From the NCBI GenBank assembly GCA_020720115.1, contig DYPD01000036.1:1-33895 (forward strand): a DNA stretch of 33,895 nucleotides, given 5' to 3'. The position numbers and the translations under genes are program-made. This document shows, one piece after another, positions 23,414-33,231 of this stretch (its first letter is position 1; each line of letters starts with the position of its first letter). The DNA is from Thiomargarita sp. GTDB lineage: Bacteria; Pseudomonadota; Gammaproteobacteria; Beggiatoales; Beggiatoaceae. The notes below the pieces were generated by a model. That model saw nothing but the letters and a program-made list of their open reading frames with translations. It ran no database searches and was not told the DNA's origin.

Positions 23414-24007
23414 TTAAAAAAGCTTTTGCAAATCCACGCGCATATCCGCCCAAGCAGAGAGCACCAGGGTTTCGTCGCGGCGCGGTTTTACGCGCACGCG
23501 GTAATCGCCCTCAACGGGTTCGCGGTACACTTCCAAGCGATTTGCCGTCACATCCAACAACCAGACTTCAGGAATCCCGTGCTGCGCACACAGCGGGATT
23601 TTCACGTCGCGGTCATAGCGCAACGAAGTATCCGCGACCTCGATAATCAGCAACACATCTTGCGCACGCGGATGCGCTTCGCGGTAAGGCTGAGCACGCG
23701 GACGCAGCAACGCCAGGTCAGGTTCAGGTTCGCTGGTTTCGCTCAAGTACACCGGGTTTTGTATGCTAATCACCAGGTCATCAGCGGCTATTTTGCTAAA
23801 ATAACGAGCCAAGCGGTTGACCCTATCTGCGTGTTCACTGCCTATCGGTGACATACGAATAATCCTTGAATCAATGAGTTCAATACCATGTGTGTGCTGC
23901 AAAATCCCAGTTTCTGCCATGCGGTGATATGCCTCGACCGTCATTGGGTATAAATAGGGTTGCGTAGTAGAAACCTGGGTGTCCAGATAGGCGGCAAGTG
24001 CGTTCAT
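23414..24007 (-). CDS. Uma2 family protein (PD-(D/E)xK nuclease fold)
   Basis: A 197-residue Uma2/DUF820 protein. The signature is EPEPDLALLRP, then LLIIEVADTSLRYDRDVKIPLCAQHGIPEVWLLDV, which carries the Asp, Glu and Lys of the PD-(D/E)xK nuclease-like core. The family is widespread in cyanobacteria and filamentous bacteria with many paralogs per genome, and its role is not settled; nuclease activity is predicted from the fold. It is followed 3' by the kinase-like gene in convergent orientation with a 9-bp gap, and lies 24 bp downstream of the phosphohexomutase gene, so it may be co-transcribed with that gene. Confidence 0.9.
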   Translation of the reverse strand: MNALAAYLDTQVSTTQPYLYPMTVEAYHRMAETGILQHTHGIELIDSRIIRMSPIGSEHADRVNRLARYFSKIAADDLVISIQNPVYLSETSEPEPDLALLRPRAQPYREAHPRAQDVLLIIEVADTSLRYDRDVKIPLCAQHGIPEVWLLDVTANRLEVYREPVEGDYRVRVKPRRDETLVLSAWADMRVDLQKLF

Positions 24008-24031
24008 GTCATGCTCCTGAGTGCTTTGTGC

Positions 24032-25405
24032 TTAAAAAGGCAAGTCTAAATCGGCTTTTTGCGCCAACAATTGCTGGCGAAAAACCGCTTGAATGCGTTG
24101 CAAGGCGGCTGAACTATCGGCTTCAAAACGCAGCACCAAACAGGGCGTGGTGTTGGAAGGGCGCACTAAACCCCAGCCATCGTCAAATTCCACCCGCAAA
24201 CCATCAATCAGAGACACTTGCGCAGCGCCAAAATCTGCTTCTTGTACAAAGGTTTGCATAAACGCAAAATGCTCGCCTTCCGACATAGACACTTGCAATT
24301 CTGGCGTGCTTACAGCATCTGGCAAATCGGCAAAGACCGCTTGCGGTGGACGCGGGTCTTTGGAGAGAATTTCCAGCAAACGGGCAGCAGTGTAAAGCGC
24401 ATCATCAAAGCCATACCAGCGTTCCTTAAAGAAAATGTGCCCGCTCATTTCGCCCGCCAACAACCCGCCTTCAGCGAGTTTGGTTTTCATGAACGAATGC
24501 CCGGTTTTCCACATAATGGGTTCACCGCCTGCTTCGCTGATGACTTTATGCAGATGACGCGAACACTTCACGTCGTAAATAATGCGTCCGCCCGGATGAC
24601 GGCTGAGAACGTCAAGGGCATAGAGCATCAGTTGGCGGTCGGGCCAAATAATGTGTCCTTGCGCATCCACCACGCCCAGCCGGTCGCCGTCACCGTCAAA
24701 GCCCAAGCCTAAATCCGCTTGCTGCGCTTGCACCACACGAATCAAATCCTGCACATTTTTGGGTTGTGTAGGGTCTGGATGATGGTTGGGAAAATGTCCG
24801 TCTATTTCGCAAAATAACTCTATGACTTCACAGCCTAATTCGCGCAACAAACGCGGCGCCAACACGCCCGCCACACCGTTACCAGCATCCACCACCACCT
24901 TAAACCGCCGTCCGGCTTGCAGTTTGACATCCGAGAGCACGCGCTGCACATAGGCATCAGCAATTTCGCGGCATTCCAAGCCGCCCGCGCCGCTATATAA
25001 GTCATTGTTATCAAAACGAGTTTTGAGCGCCTGGATGCCCTCGCCAGAGAGGGTTTTGCCGCCCAGCATGATTTTCATACCGTTATAATTTGGCGGATTA
25101 TGGCTGCCGGTCAGCATCACGCCGTTGCCGGTGGCGTAATGATGCGTGGCGAAATACAGCAGCGGCGTGGGCAACATACCAATATCAATCACATCACAGC
25201 CGCTGGCACGCAGTCCGCGTATCAGCGCCGCTTGCAAGTTGGGTCCCGATAAGCGCCCGTCGCGGGCGACTACCAGACGCGGAGTCTGGTTAGGTTCTAG
25301 GCTTTGTGCTTGGCTACCGATGGCTTGGGCGATGCGCTCAACCAAAGCTTCAGTCAAGCTTTCGCCAACAATACCGCGAATATCGTAAGCTCGGAAAATA
25401 GACAA
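24032..25405 (-). CDS. algC: Phosphomannomutase/phosphoglucomutase
   Basis: A 457-residue alpha-D-phosphohexomutase of the AlgC type, which interconverts hexose 6- and 1-phosphates for exopolysaccharide and LPS precursor synthesis in the cytoplasm. It begins with the typical FRAYDIRGIVGE; the phosphoserine is Ser101 (TGSHNPPNYNGMK), the metal loop is DGDGDR, the sugar-binding loop is GEMSGH and the phosphate-binding loop is RPSNTTPCLVLR. Length and motif order are normal. AGGAG lies upstream of the ATG on the - strand. In many gammaproteobacteria algC follows dut; here the upstream neighbour is a response regulator across a 198-bp gap in which I see only a weak hairpin. Confidence 0.94.
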   Translation of the reverse strand: MSIFRAYDIRGIVGESLTEALVERIAQAIGSQAQSLEPNQTPRLVVARDGRLSGPNLQAALIRGLRASGCDVIDIGMLPTPLLYFATHHYATGNGVMLTGSHNPPNYNGMKIMLGGKTLSGEGIQALKTRFDNNDLYSGAGGLECREIADAYVQRVLSDVKLQAGRRFKVVVDAGNGVAGVLAPRLLRELGCEVIELFCEIDGHFPNHHPDPTQPKNVQDLIRVVQAQQADLGLGFDGDGDRLGVVDAQGHIIWPDRQLMLYALDVLSRHPGGRIIYDVKCSRHLHKVISEAGGEPIMWKTGHSFMKTKLAEGGLLAGEMSGHIFFKERWYGFDDALYTAARLLEILSKDPRPPQAVFADLPDAVSTPELQVSMSEGEHFAFMQTFVQEADFGAAQVSLIDGLRVEFDDGWGLVRPSNTTPCLVLRFEADSSAALQRIQAVFRQQLLAQKADLDLPF

Positions 25406-25603
25406 GAGAGACTCCTTTAAGCGACTGAGCGCGAATCAAATTAGGTACAACAATAAACAGGATGTAGAATCAGCAGAGGATTAAGCAGGGGTTAAATGGA
25501 ACAATTAACTGACTCGGTTTCGTGCCTGCCAAAGCATCCAACTTAAACCTCTCTGGATGTTTTATTTTTATTAAGCATTTCTATTCATTTTAATCAATTA
25601 TCC

Positions 25604-26539
25604 TTATTCTTGTACGCGATTGCGTCCGGCTTCTTTGGCTGCATACAATTTAGTGTCGGCTTCCTCAATCAAAAGTAACGGCGAATGCTGATCATCTGGC
25701 ACCTGAGTCGCCACTCCCAAGCTGGCGGTCACTACGTTGCTCACTTTAGAATCACTATGAGGAATTTGCAATGCTTCTATATGTGCCCGAATATCTTGCG
25801 CAAAACGGGTTGCAGTTTCATGATCCGTGTTGCCATACAATACGGAAAATTCTTCACCACCAAAACGCGCTGGTAAATCGGTAGGACGATTACCCACCGC
25901 TGCCAGCACTTGAGCAACTTGTTTTAAGGTATCATCCCCTTTTAAATGACCATAAGCGTCGTTGTATAATTTGAAATAATCAATATCAATCATCACTAAA
26001 GAGAGGGGGGCTTGTGCTCGGTGACAACGCCGCCATTCAGAGCGCATAAATTCATCAAAACGCCGCCGGTTTGCCAACAGAGTTAAACCATCTCGATCTG
26101 CAAAGGCTTGTAATTGTTTAGTTTGTTGACGCAGTGCAATGTGTGTTTTCACCCGTGCTAAAAGAATTCTAGGATTAAAGGGTTTAGTTACATAATCAGC
26201 CGCACCTAATTCAAATCCTTGCAAAACATCTTCATCTTCTGCTTTAGCTGACAAAAATATCACTGGAATATCGCGGGTTATCGGGTCTTGTTTCAGACGC
26301 CGACAGGTTTCTAAGCCATCTAACTCTGGCATCATAATATCGAGTAAAATCAAATCCGGCATGATTTTGCCAGTTAAATTAAGTGCTTGCACACCATTTT
26401 GCGCAACATTTATTTGATAATCTTGCTGACGTAAAATAGTACCCAATACCCTTATGTTATCTGGAGTATCATCTACTATAAGAACGCGGGGACTCGACTG
26501 TTTATCTAAGTCCATCCAGCGTGTTGTTTCGCTTAACAT
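25604..26539 (-). CDS. Response regulator with GGDEF diguanylate cyclase domain
   Basis: A 311-residue protein. Residues about 18-135 are a receiver domain with the phospho-accepting Asp in LILLDIMMP and the conserved Lys in VTKPFNP. Residues about 145-311 are a diguanylate cyclase domain with an active GGEEF signature. Five residues before it is RPTD, which fits the RxxD inhibitory site for c-di-GMP feedback. Phosphorylation should switch on synthesis of c-di-GMP, the signal for biofilm and surface behaviour. It lies 31 bp downstream of the histidine kinase gene, so the two are likely one operon and partners. AAGGA precedes the ATG at 26539 with good spacing. Confidence 0.95.
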   Translation of the reverse strand: MLSETTRWMDLDKQSSPRVLIVDDTPDNIRVLGTILRQQDYQINVAQNGVQALNLTGKIMPDLILLDIMMPELDGLETCRRLKQDPITRDIPVIFLSAKAEDEDVLQGFELGAADYVTKPFNPRILLARVKTHIALRQQTKQLQAFADRDGLTLLANRRRFDEFMRSEWRRCHRAQAPLSLVMIDIDYFKLYNDAYGHLKGDDTLKQVAQVLAAVGNRPTDLPARFGGEEFSVLYGNTDHETATRFAQDIRAHIEALQIPHSDSKVSNVVTASLGVATQVPDDQHSPLLLIEEADTKLYAAKEAGRNRVQE

Positions 26540-26570
26540 CTCAAATCCTTCAAGAAACTTTTATAACTGC

Positions 26571-27668
26571 TTATTCACTGCGCAATAAATGCAAACTAAT
26601 AACAGTGCCGTGCTGTTTGGGGTGTTCTTTCTCTGAACTAGAAGTCACTTCGATTTCTCCACCATAGGCTTCTACAAATTTCTGTACCAGTGGCATACCA
26701 AAGCCCGTACCCTGTTCTCCTTCTGTTCCTCTTCTGCTGGTTGTTTTGTGTACATCAAACAAGCCGCTGACCAGTTTTTCTGACATACCTATACCAAAAT
26801 CCTGAATACGCAGAATCACTTTGTGGGCATTTGTGACCTCAGCGGTTAAGTTTACTTCAGTATTCGGGTAAGAGAATTTCAACGCATTCGTCAGTAAATT
26901 GTTAATCACCGAATTAACAAAAGAAGTACGTTCAACTTGCACCTGTATATCGTTAGGAATATTAATGTGCAAAGCCACTTGCTTATCTTGAAAACGTGCT
27001 TGTAATAGCCGTTCCGATTCAGTCACCATTGACAATAGATTCAAAGATTCCAGATTCAGCCGATGTTCATCTAAGGCTTGCATTTCGCGCACGAGTTGAA
27101 TCACATTTAAGCCATTTTCCACCGCAGATAATAAAAGCTCACGCATTTCATCGAACGTAGCAAAAAAATCCTGCATATTCAGAATGGAAATCATGGTGCT
27201 CATGGGATTAGCCAGATCGTGACACAGAATATGCACCAGTGCTTTGCGTTCATTGCTAATGCGTTCTATTTCATCGCGGCTGGATTTGAGTTCTAATTGG
27301 GTGCGTACTCGAATCAATAATTCAGTCGCATTGAAGGGTTTGGTAACATAATCTACTGCACCCAGTTCAAACCCATGTACAATATCATTGGTTTCTGCTT
27401 TAGCCGTGAGAAAGATCACTGGAATATGACGTGTGCGTTCTTCCGCTTTCAGACGTTTACAGGTTTCAAAACCATCCAATTCTGGCATCATTACATCCAG
27501 CAAAATCAAATCAGGTAAGATTTCATTCATCATACCTAAGGCTTGCAAACCATTTTGCGCAACATAAATCTGGTAATTTTCGCGGCGCAAAGTCGTACCT
27601 AAAACTTGAATGTTTTGCGGAGTGTCATCCACAATCATGACACGCGGTGGCTTTTGTTTTTCTGTCAT
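26571..27668 (-). CDS. Receiver-domain histidine kinase
   Basis: A 365-residue cytoplasmic signalling protein with an N-terminal receiver domain (Asp in LILLDVMMP, Lys in VTKPFNATE), a short coiled linker and a histidine kinase core. The H-box is ILCHDLANP; the ATPase has the N-box NNLLTNALKF, DFGIGMS and GTGFGMPLV. It has no membrane segment, so its input is probably phosphotransfer from another kinase. I chose the ATG at 27668 and not the one at 27677 because AAAGG is 9 bases before the former and abuts the latter. Its receiver domain is very similar to that of the GGDEF protein encoded 31 bp downstream, which suggests duplication of the receiver and a shared pathway. Confidence 0.93.
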   Translation of the reverse strand: MTEKQKPPRVMIVDDTPQNIQVLGTTLRRENYQIYVAQNGLQALGMMNEILPDLILLDVMMPELDGFETCKRLKAEERTRHIPVIFLTAKAETNDIVHGFELGAVDYVTKPFNATELLIRVRTQLELKSSRDEIERISNERKALVHILCHDLANPMSTMISILNMQDFFATFDEMRELLLSAVENGLNVIQLVREMQALDEHRLNLESLNLLSMVTESERLLQARFQDKQVALHINIPNDIQVQVERTSFVNSVINNLLTNALKFSYPNTEVNLTAEVTNAHKVILRIQDFGIGMSEKLVSGLFDVHKTTSRRGTEGEQGTGFGMPLVQKFVEAYGGEIEVTSSSEKEHPKQHGTVISLHLLRSE

Positions 27669-27887
27669 GTAGTACATCCTTTGGAAAATGCTAAAAAACG
27701 AGTATTGAATGCAGTTAAGTCATTGCAAAATTCTTAAACAACTTGAGGTGTCAAACGGATTAGTTATTCAATACTATGATTTGTTGGTAAATCTCTAGCA
27801 TACCACGCTTTGGTTAAATACTTGGATAGACATCTTAAAACCTTTGCAAAACAGTCTGCTAGCCGATAAATCGGGGGAGGATTGGGG

Positions 27888-29462
27888 TTACTCCCATTCA
27901 ATGGTCGCCGGGGGTTTGCCCGAAATATCGTAGGCAACCCGTGAGATGCCTTTGACTTCATTGATAATGCGGTGTGACAGGGTGTCGAGCAGTTCGTAGG
28001 GCAGAGGTGCCCAACGTGCGGTCATAAAATCAATGGTTTGCACCGCTCGCAATGCCACCACATATTCATAATGCCGCGCATCGCCGGTCACGCCGACAGA
28101 TTTGACCGGTAAAAACACCGCGAAGGCTTGGCTAACTTTGTCGTACCAACCGCTGTGGCGCAGTTCTTCAATGAAAATCGCGTCGGCTTGGCGCAAGATG
28201 TCGGCGTAGTCTTTATGCACTTCGCCTAAAATGCGCACACCTAAACCGGGGCCTGGGAAGGGATGGCGATAGACCATTTCGGCGGGCAAGCCGAGTTCTA
28301 CGCCGAGTTTGCGTACTTCGTCTTTGAATAGTTCGCGCAGCGGTTCGATCAGTTTGAGTTTCATGTGTGCGGGTAAGCCACCGACATTGTGGTGTGATTT
28401 AATGACGTGGGCTTTGCCTGATTTCGCGCCAGCGGATTCGATCACGTCGGGGTAAATCGTGCCTTGTGCTAACCATTTGACGTTGGTGAGTTTCGCGGCT
28501 TCTTCTTCAAATACTTCGATGAATAAGTTGCCGATGATTTTGCGCTTTTGTTCGGGGTCGCTCACGCCCTTTAAGGCGTCGAGAAATCGCGTTTCGGCGT
28601 TGACGTGAATTACTTTTACACCCATGTGTTGCGCGAAAGTTGCCATCACTTGCTCGGCTTCGTTGAGGCGTAGTAAGCCGTTATCTACGAATACGCACGT
28701 CAGTTGCTCGCCTATCGCACGGTGTAACAGGGCGGCAACCACCGAGGAATCAACGCCGCCCGATAAGCCCAGCAGCACTTCGTCGTCGCCGACTTGTTGT
28801 AGCACAGTCTGGATACTGTCTTCAATGATGTTGGCAGCCGTCCACAGCCGCTCACAGCCGCAGATGTCGTGTACGAAGCGGCTGATGATGCGCTCGCCTT
28901 GCGCGGTGTGGGTGACTTCGGGGTGAAATTGCAAGCCATAAAACCGCCGCGTTTCGTCTGCCATGCCAGCAATGGGTGCGTTGTCGGTGCTGGCGATGAT
29001 TTTGAAGCCGTCGGGCAGGCTTTCTACGCGGTCGCCGTGACTCATCCAGACATCAAGTAAGCCGTAACCTTCGGCACTGCCCTGATCTTCAATGTTTTTC
29101 AACAGTTGCGAATGTCCGCGAGCGCGGACTTGGGCGTAGCCGTATTCGCGGTGTTGTGACGCATCCACGCTGCCGCCGAGTTGTGCCGCCATCGTTTGCA
29201 TTCCGTAGCAGATGCCTAGTAGCGGTATACCGAGTTCAAATACTGTTTGCGGGGCGCGGATGTGGGGGGCTGTTTTGACGGATTCGGGACCGCCCGATAG
29301 GATTATGCCATTGGCATTAAGAGCTATTAAATCAGCGGGTTGCATATCGTAACTGTGAATTTCACAATACACCCCCGCCTCGCGCACACGGCGGGCAATG
29401 AGTTGAGTATATTGAGAACCAAAATCGAGGATGAGGATGCGTTGTGCGTGGATGTTGTGCAT
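27888..29462 (-). CDS. guaA: GMP synthase (glutamine-hydrolysing)
   Basis: A full-length 524-residue GMP synthase, converting XMP to GMP with glutamine and ATP. The N-terminal class I glutamine amidotransferase has the nucleophile Cys in LLGICYGMQ and the His/Glu pair in LQFHPEVTH. The ATP pyrophosphatase has the P-loop [10 protein letters not shown], and the C-terminal dimerisation domain has [15 protein letters not shown] and ends with the conserved TIEWE. guaA commonly follows guaB in one operon; here the gene is single, with the histidine kinase genes downstream across a 219-bp gap (27669-27887) in which I see no feature, and coaD divergent upstream. Confidence 0.98.
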   Translation of the reverse strand: MHNIHAQRILILDFGSQYTQLIARRVREAGVYCEIHSYDMQPADLIALNANGIILSGGPESVKTAPHIRAPQTVFELGIPLLGICYGMQTMAAQLGGSVDASQHREYGYAQVRARGHSQLLKNIEDQGSAEGYGLLDVWMSHGDRVESLPDGFKIIASTDNAPIAGMADETRRFYGLQFHPEVTHTAQGERIISRFVHDICGCERLWTAANIIEDSIQTVLQQVGDDEVLLGLSGGVDSSVVAALLHRAIGEQLTCVFVDNGLLRLNEAEQVMATFAQHMGVKVIHVNAETRFLDALKGVSDPEQKRKIIGNLFIEVFEEEAAKLTNVKWLAQGTIYPDVIESAGAKSGKAHVIKSHHNVGGLPAHMKLKLIEPLRELFKDEVRKLGVELGLPAEMVYRHPFPGPGLGVRILGEVHKDYADILRQADAIFIEELRHSGWYDKVSQAFAVFLPVKSVGVTGDARHYEYVVALRAVQTIDFMTARWAPLPYELLDTLSHRIINEVKGISRVAYDISGKPPATIEWE

Positions 29463-29566
29463 GGCGGTCTATTCCAAAATGTTGCGGTGGTCAATTCTAA
29501 AGGGCGCAAAAGTATAACACTGAAAGCGCCCGCACCGAGTTTGTGTGCGATAGCTGAAATTGTGAA

Positions 29567-30115
<549 letters not shown>

Positions 30116-30131
30116 CTTTAAATAGGTTTGG

Positions 30132-30153
30132 CTTTGCAGTCTTGACTGCAAAG
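30132..30153 (+). repeat. Perfect short inverted repeat between coaD and the ferredoxin gene
   Basis: CTTTGCAGTC and GACTGCAAAG form a perfect 10-bp stem around two bases, 17 bp after the coaD stop. No T-run follows, so it is not a standard terminator. It could be an attenuator, an mRNA-processing hairpin or a protein site. Confidence 0.6.
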
Positions 30154-30173
30154 TCCTTTGGTAAATCCAATAA

Positions 30174-30455
<282 letters not shown>

Positions 30456-30495
30456 AAGCTTTTTCCCATCTTCGCATCAGCCTGTTTTAACAATG

Positions 30496-30522
30496 AAAAA
30501 CCCGACTTAAGTCGGGTTTTTT
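30496..30522 (+). terminator. Strong intrinsic terminator after the ferredoxin gene
   Basis: AACCCGACTTAAGTCGGGTT is a perfect palindrome flanked by an A-run and a T-run, so it can end transcription from either strand. It lies about 40 bp after the ferredoxin stop and just before the first hydrolase gene. Confidence 0.95.
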
Positions 30523-30544
30523 GACGCACCCGCCTGCAAAACAA

Positions 30545-31495
30545 ATGCCCCCTATGTACAACCCCAATCCCGCACACAGCTACCCGCTGGACGCATTACT
30601 GCGCCTAGCACCGCCACCACCACCGGCAGATTTTGCCGAGTTTTGGCAACCACGTTATACCCGCACGCTACAGGTACAACCGCGCCCGCGCCTAAGCTAC
30701 AACAGCAGCCAACAAGACTTTGAAATCTATGATTTAAACTACCGCTCCAGCGGAGACTTTGAGATCGGCGGCTGGGCGTTGATTCCCCGCCACGCGCCCG
30801 TCACCCGCGCACTGGTGGTTGGACACGGCTACGGCGGACGCGACGCCCCAGATTTGCATTTACCCGTCCCAGGCGCAGCACTACTATTCCCCTGCTTTCG
30901 CGGCTTATCACGCAGCCGCCAAGTCTCCATTTCCGATAACCCCCAATACCATGTGCTACACGACCTCGACAAAAAAGATCGCTATATTCTCGGCGCTTGC
31001 GTTGAAGACCTCTGGTTAGCAGTGTCCGTGCTACTGCTCCTATTTCCCGCCACACGCGGACACATCGGCTATCTTGGCACCAGCTTTGGCGGCGGCATAG
31101 GCGCACTGGCGCTGCCCTGGGATACACGCATCGCACGCGCACATCTCAACGTCCCAAGCTTCGGACACCAGCCAATCCGCCTGCAACTCCCCACCTGGGG
31201 CAGCGCCAGCGCCGTACAAAGATTTCACCGCGCCCATCCAGAGCTTCACGTTCTGGAAACATTAGCCTATTACGATGCTGCCAATGCAGCGCATTACATC
31301 CGCCAACCGCTACACATAGCCGCCGCACTCGCTGATCCAATGGTCACACCGCCCGGACAATTCGCCATTTACAACAGCTTAAGCAGCAAAAAACACCTGT
31401 TTATCCTCGAACAAGGACACTCAGACTACCCCAACCGCGCCGCACAAGAACAAGCTTTGTTATCCGAACTCAAGGAATTTTTTGCTGGATTATGA
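30545..31495 (+). CDS. Alpha/beta hydrolase, acetyl xylan esterase (AXE1)-like
   Basis: A 316-residue cytoplasmic esterase-like protein. The strand before the oxyanion hole reads ALVVGHGYGG, the nucleophile Ser lies in GTSFGGG, the Asp in AALADPMVTPP and the His in EQGHSDYP, giving a complete triad in the order and context of the AXE1/cephalosporin-C deacetylase family. There is no signal peptide. The start is uncertain: ATG 30545 and ATG 30554 both lack a clear ribosome site, and the upstream TTG falls inside the terminator. The last 4 bases overlap the start of the next hydrolase gene (ATGA), so the two are translationally coupled. Codons are unusually C-rich compared with genes further left. 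Confidence 0.85.
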   Translation: MPPMYNPNPAHSYPLDALLRLAPPPPPADFAEFWQPRYTRTLQVQPRPRLSYNSSQQDFEIYDLNYRSSGDFEIGGWALIPRHAPVTRALVVGHGYGGRDAPDLHLPVPGAALLFPCFRGLSRSRQVSISDNPQYHVLHDLDKKDRYILGACVEDLWLAVSVLLLLFPATRGHIGYLGTSFGGGIGALALPWDTRIARAHLNVPSFGHQPIRLQLPTWGSASAVQRFHRAHPELHVLETLAYYDAANAAHYIRQPLHIAAALADPMVTPPGQFAIYNSLSSKKHLFILEQGHSDYPNRAAQEQALLSELKEFFAGL

Positions 31496-32220
31496 ACCGA
31501 GAATATCACCGCTGGTACAGCCCCCGCCTAGGACGCGACATGGAACTCCTAGTCTTTGGACACGCAGGCGCCAAAGTGCTCATCTTCCCCACCCGTGACG
31601 GACGCTTTTACGAATACGAAAACCTCGGACTGGTCGCCACCCTCGCGCACAAAATCAACGCCGGACAACTCCAACTCTACTGCGTAGACAGCCTCGACTG
31701 GGAAAGCTTCTACTGCGACTGGTGCCACCCCGCCAGCCGCATCCACCGCCACCTACAATTTGAAGACTACATACTCAACGAAGTCCTACCCTTCATCGCA
31801 CACAAAAACCCACACCCCTGCACCATCGCACACGGATGCAGCTTAGGCGCTTTTCACGCCGCCAACATCGCCTTCCGCCACCCGCACCTATTCAAAAAAC
31901 TCTGCGCCTTTTCAGGACGTTACGACCTCACCCTCAACGTCGAATCCTTCCGCAACCTATTTGACGGACACTACGACGAACACATCTACTACAACACCCC
32001 CACCCACTTCCTCCCCAACCTCGACTGCCAATGGCGTTTACAACACCTACGACAAATGGACATAGTGCTCACCATCGGGCGCGAAGACCCCTTCCTCGAC
32101 AACAACCGCCACCTTAGCCAAACCCTGTGGCACAAAGGCATCTGGCACGCCCTGCACGAATGGGACGGACGCGCCCATCGCGGACGCTACTGGCGACAAA
32201 TGGCCGCCCTCTACCTATAA
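31492..32220 (+). CDS. Esterase-family alpha/beta hydrolase (esterase D-like)
   Basis: A 242-residue protein of the putative esterase family (PF00756 type). The nucleophile Ser is in HGCSLGAFHAAN; an Asp lies in GREDPFLDNN, and the likely catalytic His in HEWDGRAHRGRYW. Homologs are often annotated as esterase, and some of their hosts use them against formyl or acyl esters; the substrate is not evident. It overlaps the preceding hydrolase by four bases, suggesting the pair act together. Codon use is strongly C-ending (ACC, CAC, GCC, CGC), more extreme than in the preceding gene. It converges with the WD40 gene, 33 bp apart. Confidence 0.88.
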   Translation: MNREYHRWYSPRLGRDMELLVFGHAGAKVLIFPTRDGRFYEYENLGLVATLAHKINAGQLQLYCVDSLDWESFYCDWCHPASRIHRHLQFEDYILNEVLPFIAHKNPHPCTIAHGCSLGAFHAANIAFRHPHLFKKLCAFSGRYDLTLNVESFRNLFDGHYDEHIYYNTPTHFLPNLDCQWRLQHLRQMDIVLTIGREDPFLDNNRHLSQTLWHKGIWHALHEWDGRAHRGRYWRQMAALYL

Positions 32221-32253
32221 AAAAACATTGCCATCCGCCGCCTTATCCGTGCT

Positions 32254-33231
32254 TTATTCATAATTCAAGCGATACAACGCCAATTTCCCCACCGTCAGCG
32301 GCACCGCAATCCAGCAGTCTTTTTGCGCCTCGCCCACGCAGCGGAAGTCGAAGTCCCACAGCGGCGGCTGGTTATTTATCATTTGCGTCGGCAAGCGCAA
32401 GCTGAACAACGCCTTCTGGCTGTCCAAATCCCACACTTTCACCGTCATGTCGCCGCTCACCGTTGCCAGTTGGCGGCTGTCGGGGCTAAAAATCGCACGC
32501 AATACGGTATTTTCATGCCCCACCAGGCGCAAGGGCGTGGCAATGCTGGTCAGCGGGTAGAGGGTGACGACAGCATCGCGCCCGACGGCGGCGGCGTAAC
32601 GGTTGTCGGGGCTGAAGCTCGCCCACAGCAGCTCGTCTTGGGAGCGCAGCGGCTCCCGCGCTGGGCTGGGCGGGGTGGTGGTGAGGTTCCAGAGGCGCAG
32701 GGTCATGTCTTCGTAGCCGCTGGTTAAAATTTGTTTGCCATCGGGTGAAAATTGGACTGATTGGACTGTCCCCTCATGCGCCTTCAACCACGCCTGCCGT
32801 TCCCCGCTCGTCACCTCAAAAATCCCCACCTGCCCGTCATAGCTCGCTGTGGCGAGGCGTTGCCCGTCGGCGCTGAAGGCGACGGCGTGGACGGTAGCGG
32901 TGTGGTCGGTGAGGGTGTGAAGGAGTCCAAGCCTCGGCTTGGACGTGTCCTGGTTTTCACGTCCAATCCGAGGATTGGACTCCTTTAACGTCCACAGCTT
33001 GGCGGTTTTATCCATCCCGCCGGAAGCCAATAACTTACCGTCCGGGCTGAAGGCAAGGCGTTTGATTTTTTCGCCATGCGCCTCCGCCATTTCCGCCAGC
33101 AGCAGGGGAGTCTCCGAAACCTGACAGGTTTCTAAAAACCTGTCAGGTTTGTCCGCGTCACACGGCAGGCCATACAGCCGCAAGCTGCCATCGGCAAAGC
33201 CTATTGCCACCAGCGTCCCGTCCGGCGACAC
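32254..33231 (-). CDS. WD40 repeat protein, C-terminal segment (frame-interrupted gene)
   Basis: A 325-residue reading frame with at least five WD40 blades, seen as FSPDGKLLASGG...KLW, FSADGQRLATASYDGQVGIF, FSPDGKQILTSGYEDMTLRLW and FSPDSRQLATVSGDMTVKVWD. It forms part of a beta-propeller, a protein-binding scaffold. The apparent start is a GTG inside a blade (VSPDGT), so this is not a true gene start but the continuation of the frame above 33267. Two palindromic elements are translated within it: one gives an ESNPRIG...SKPRLG insert (32920-32985), the other KPDRFLETCQV (33117-33150), both in loops between blades. The protein is either decayed or rescued by frameshifting. Confidence 0.8.
   Translation of the reverse strand: MSPDGTLVAIGFADGSLRLYGLPCDADKPDRFLETCQVSETPLLLAEMAEAHGEKIKRLAFSPDGKLLASGGMDKTAKLWTLKESNPRIGRENQDTSKPRLGLLHTLTDHTATVHAVAFSADGQRLATASYDGQVGIFEVTSGERQAWLKAHEGTVQSVQFSPDGKQILTSGYEDMTLRLWNLTTTPPSPAREPLRSQDELLWASFSPDNRYAAAVGRDAVVTLYPLTSIATPLRLVGHENTVLRAIFSPDSRQLATVSGDMTVKVWDLDSQKALFSLRLPTQMINNQPPLWDFDFRCVGEAQKDCWIAVPLTVGKLALYRLNYE
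32920..32985. repeat. 66-bp double-hairpin palindromic element inside the WD40 gene
   Basis: Outer arms AAGGAGTCC and GGACTCCTT enclose two related hairpins: GTCCAAGCCTCGGCTTGGAC (32925-32944) and GTCCAATCCGAGGATTGGAC (32961-32980). The length is exactly 22 codons, so the reading frame is kept. Confidence 0.85.
33117..33150. repeat. 34-bp palindromic element inside the WD40 gene
   Basis: AAACCTGACAGGTTT (33117-33131) and its reverse complement AAACCTGTCAGGTTT (33136-33150) are separated by four bases; each arm is itself almost a palindrome. The exact insertion borders are unclear. Confidence 0.85.

Noticed and set aside
23426-24712. Long + strand reading frames opposite the Uma2 and algC genes
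   Set aside because: They are antisense shadows of strongly conserved genes, without ribosome sites or family motifs.
25528-25570. CATCCA/TGGATG hairpin followed by a T-rich stretch as a terminator
   Set aside because: The stem is only 6 bp with a 13-base loop, and its T-run is on the + strand while both flanking genes are on the - strand.
30521-30544. TTG start for the AXE1-like hydrolase
   Set aside because: It lies in the T-run of the terminator and adds non-conserved residues.
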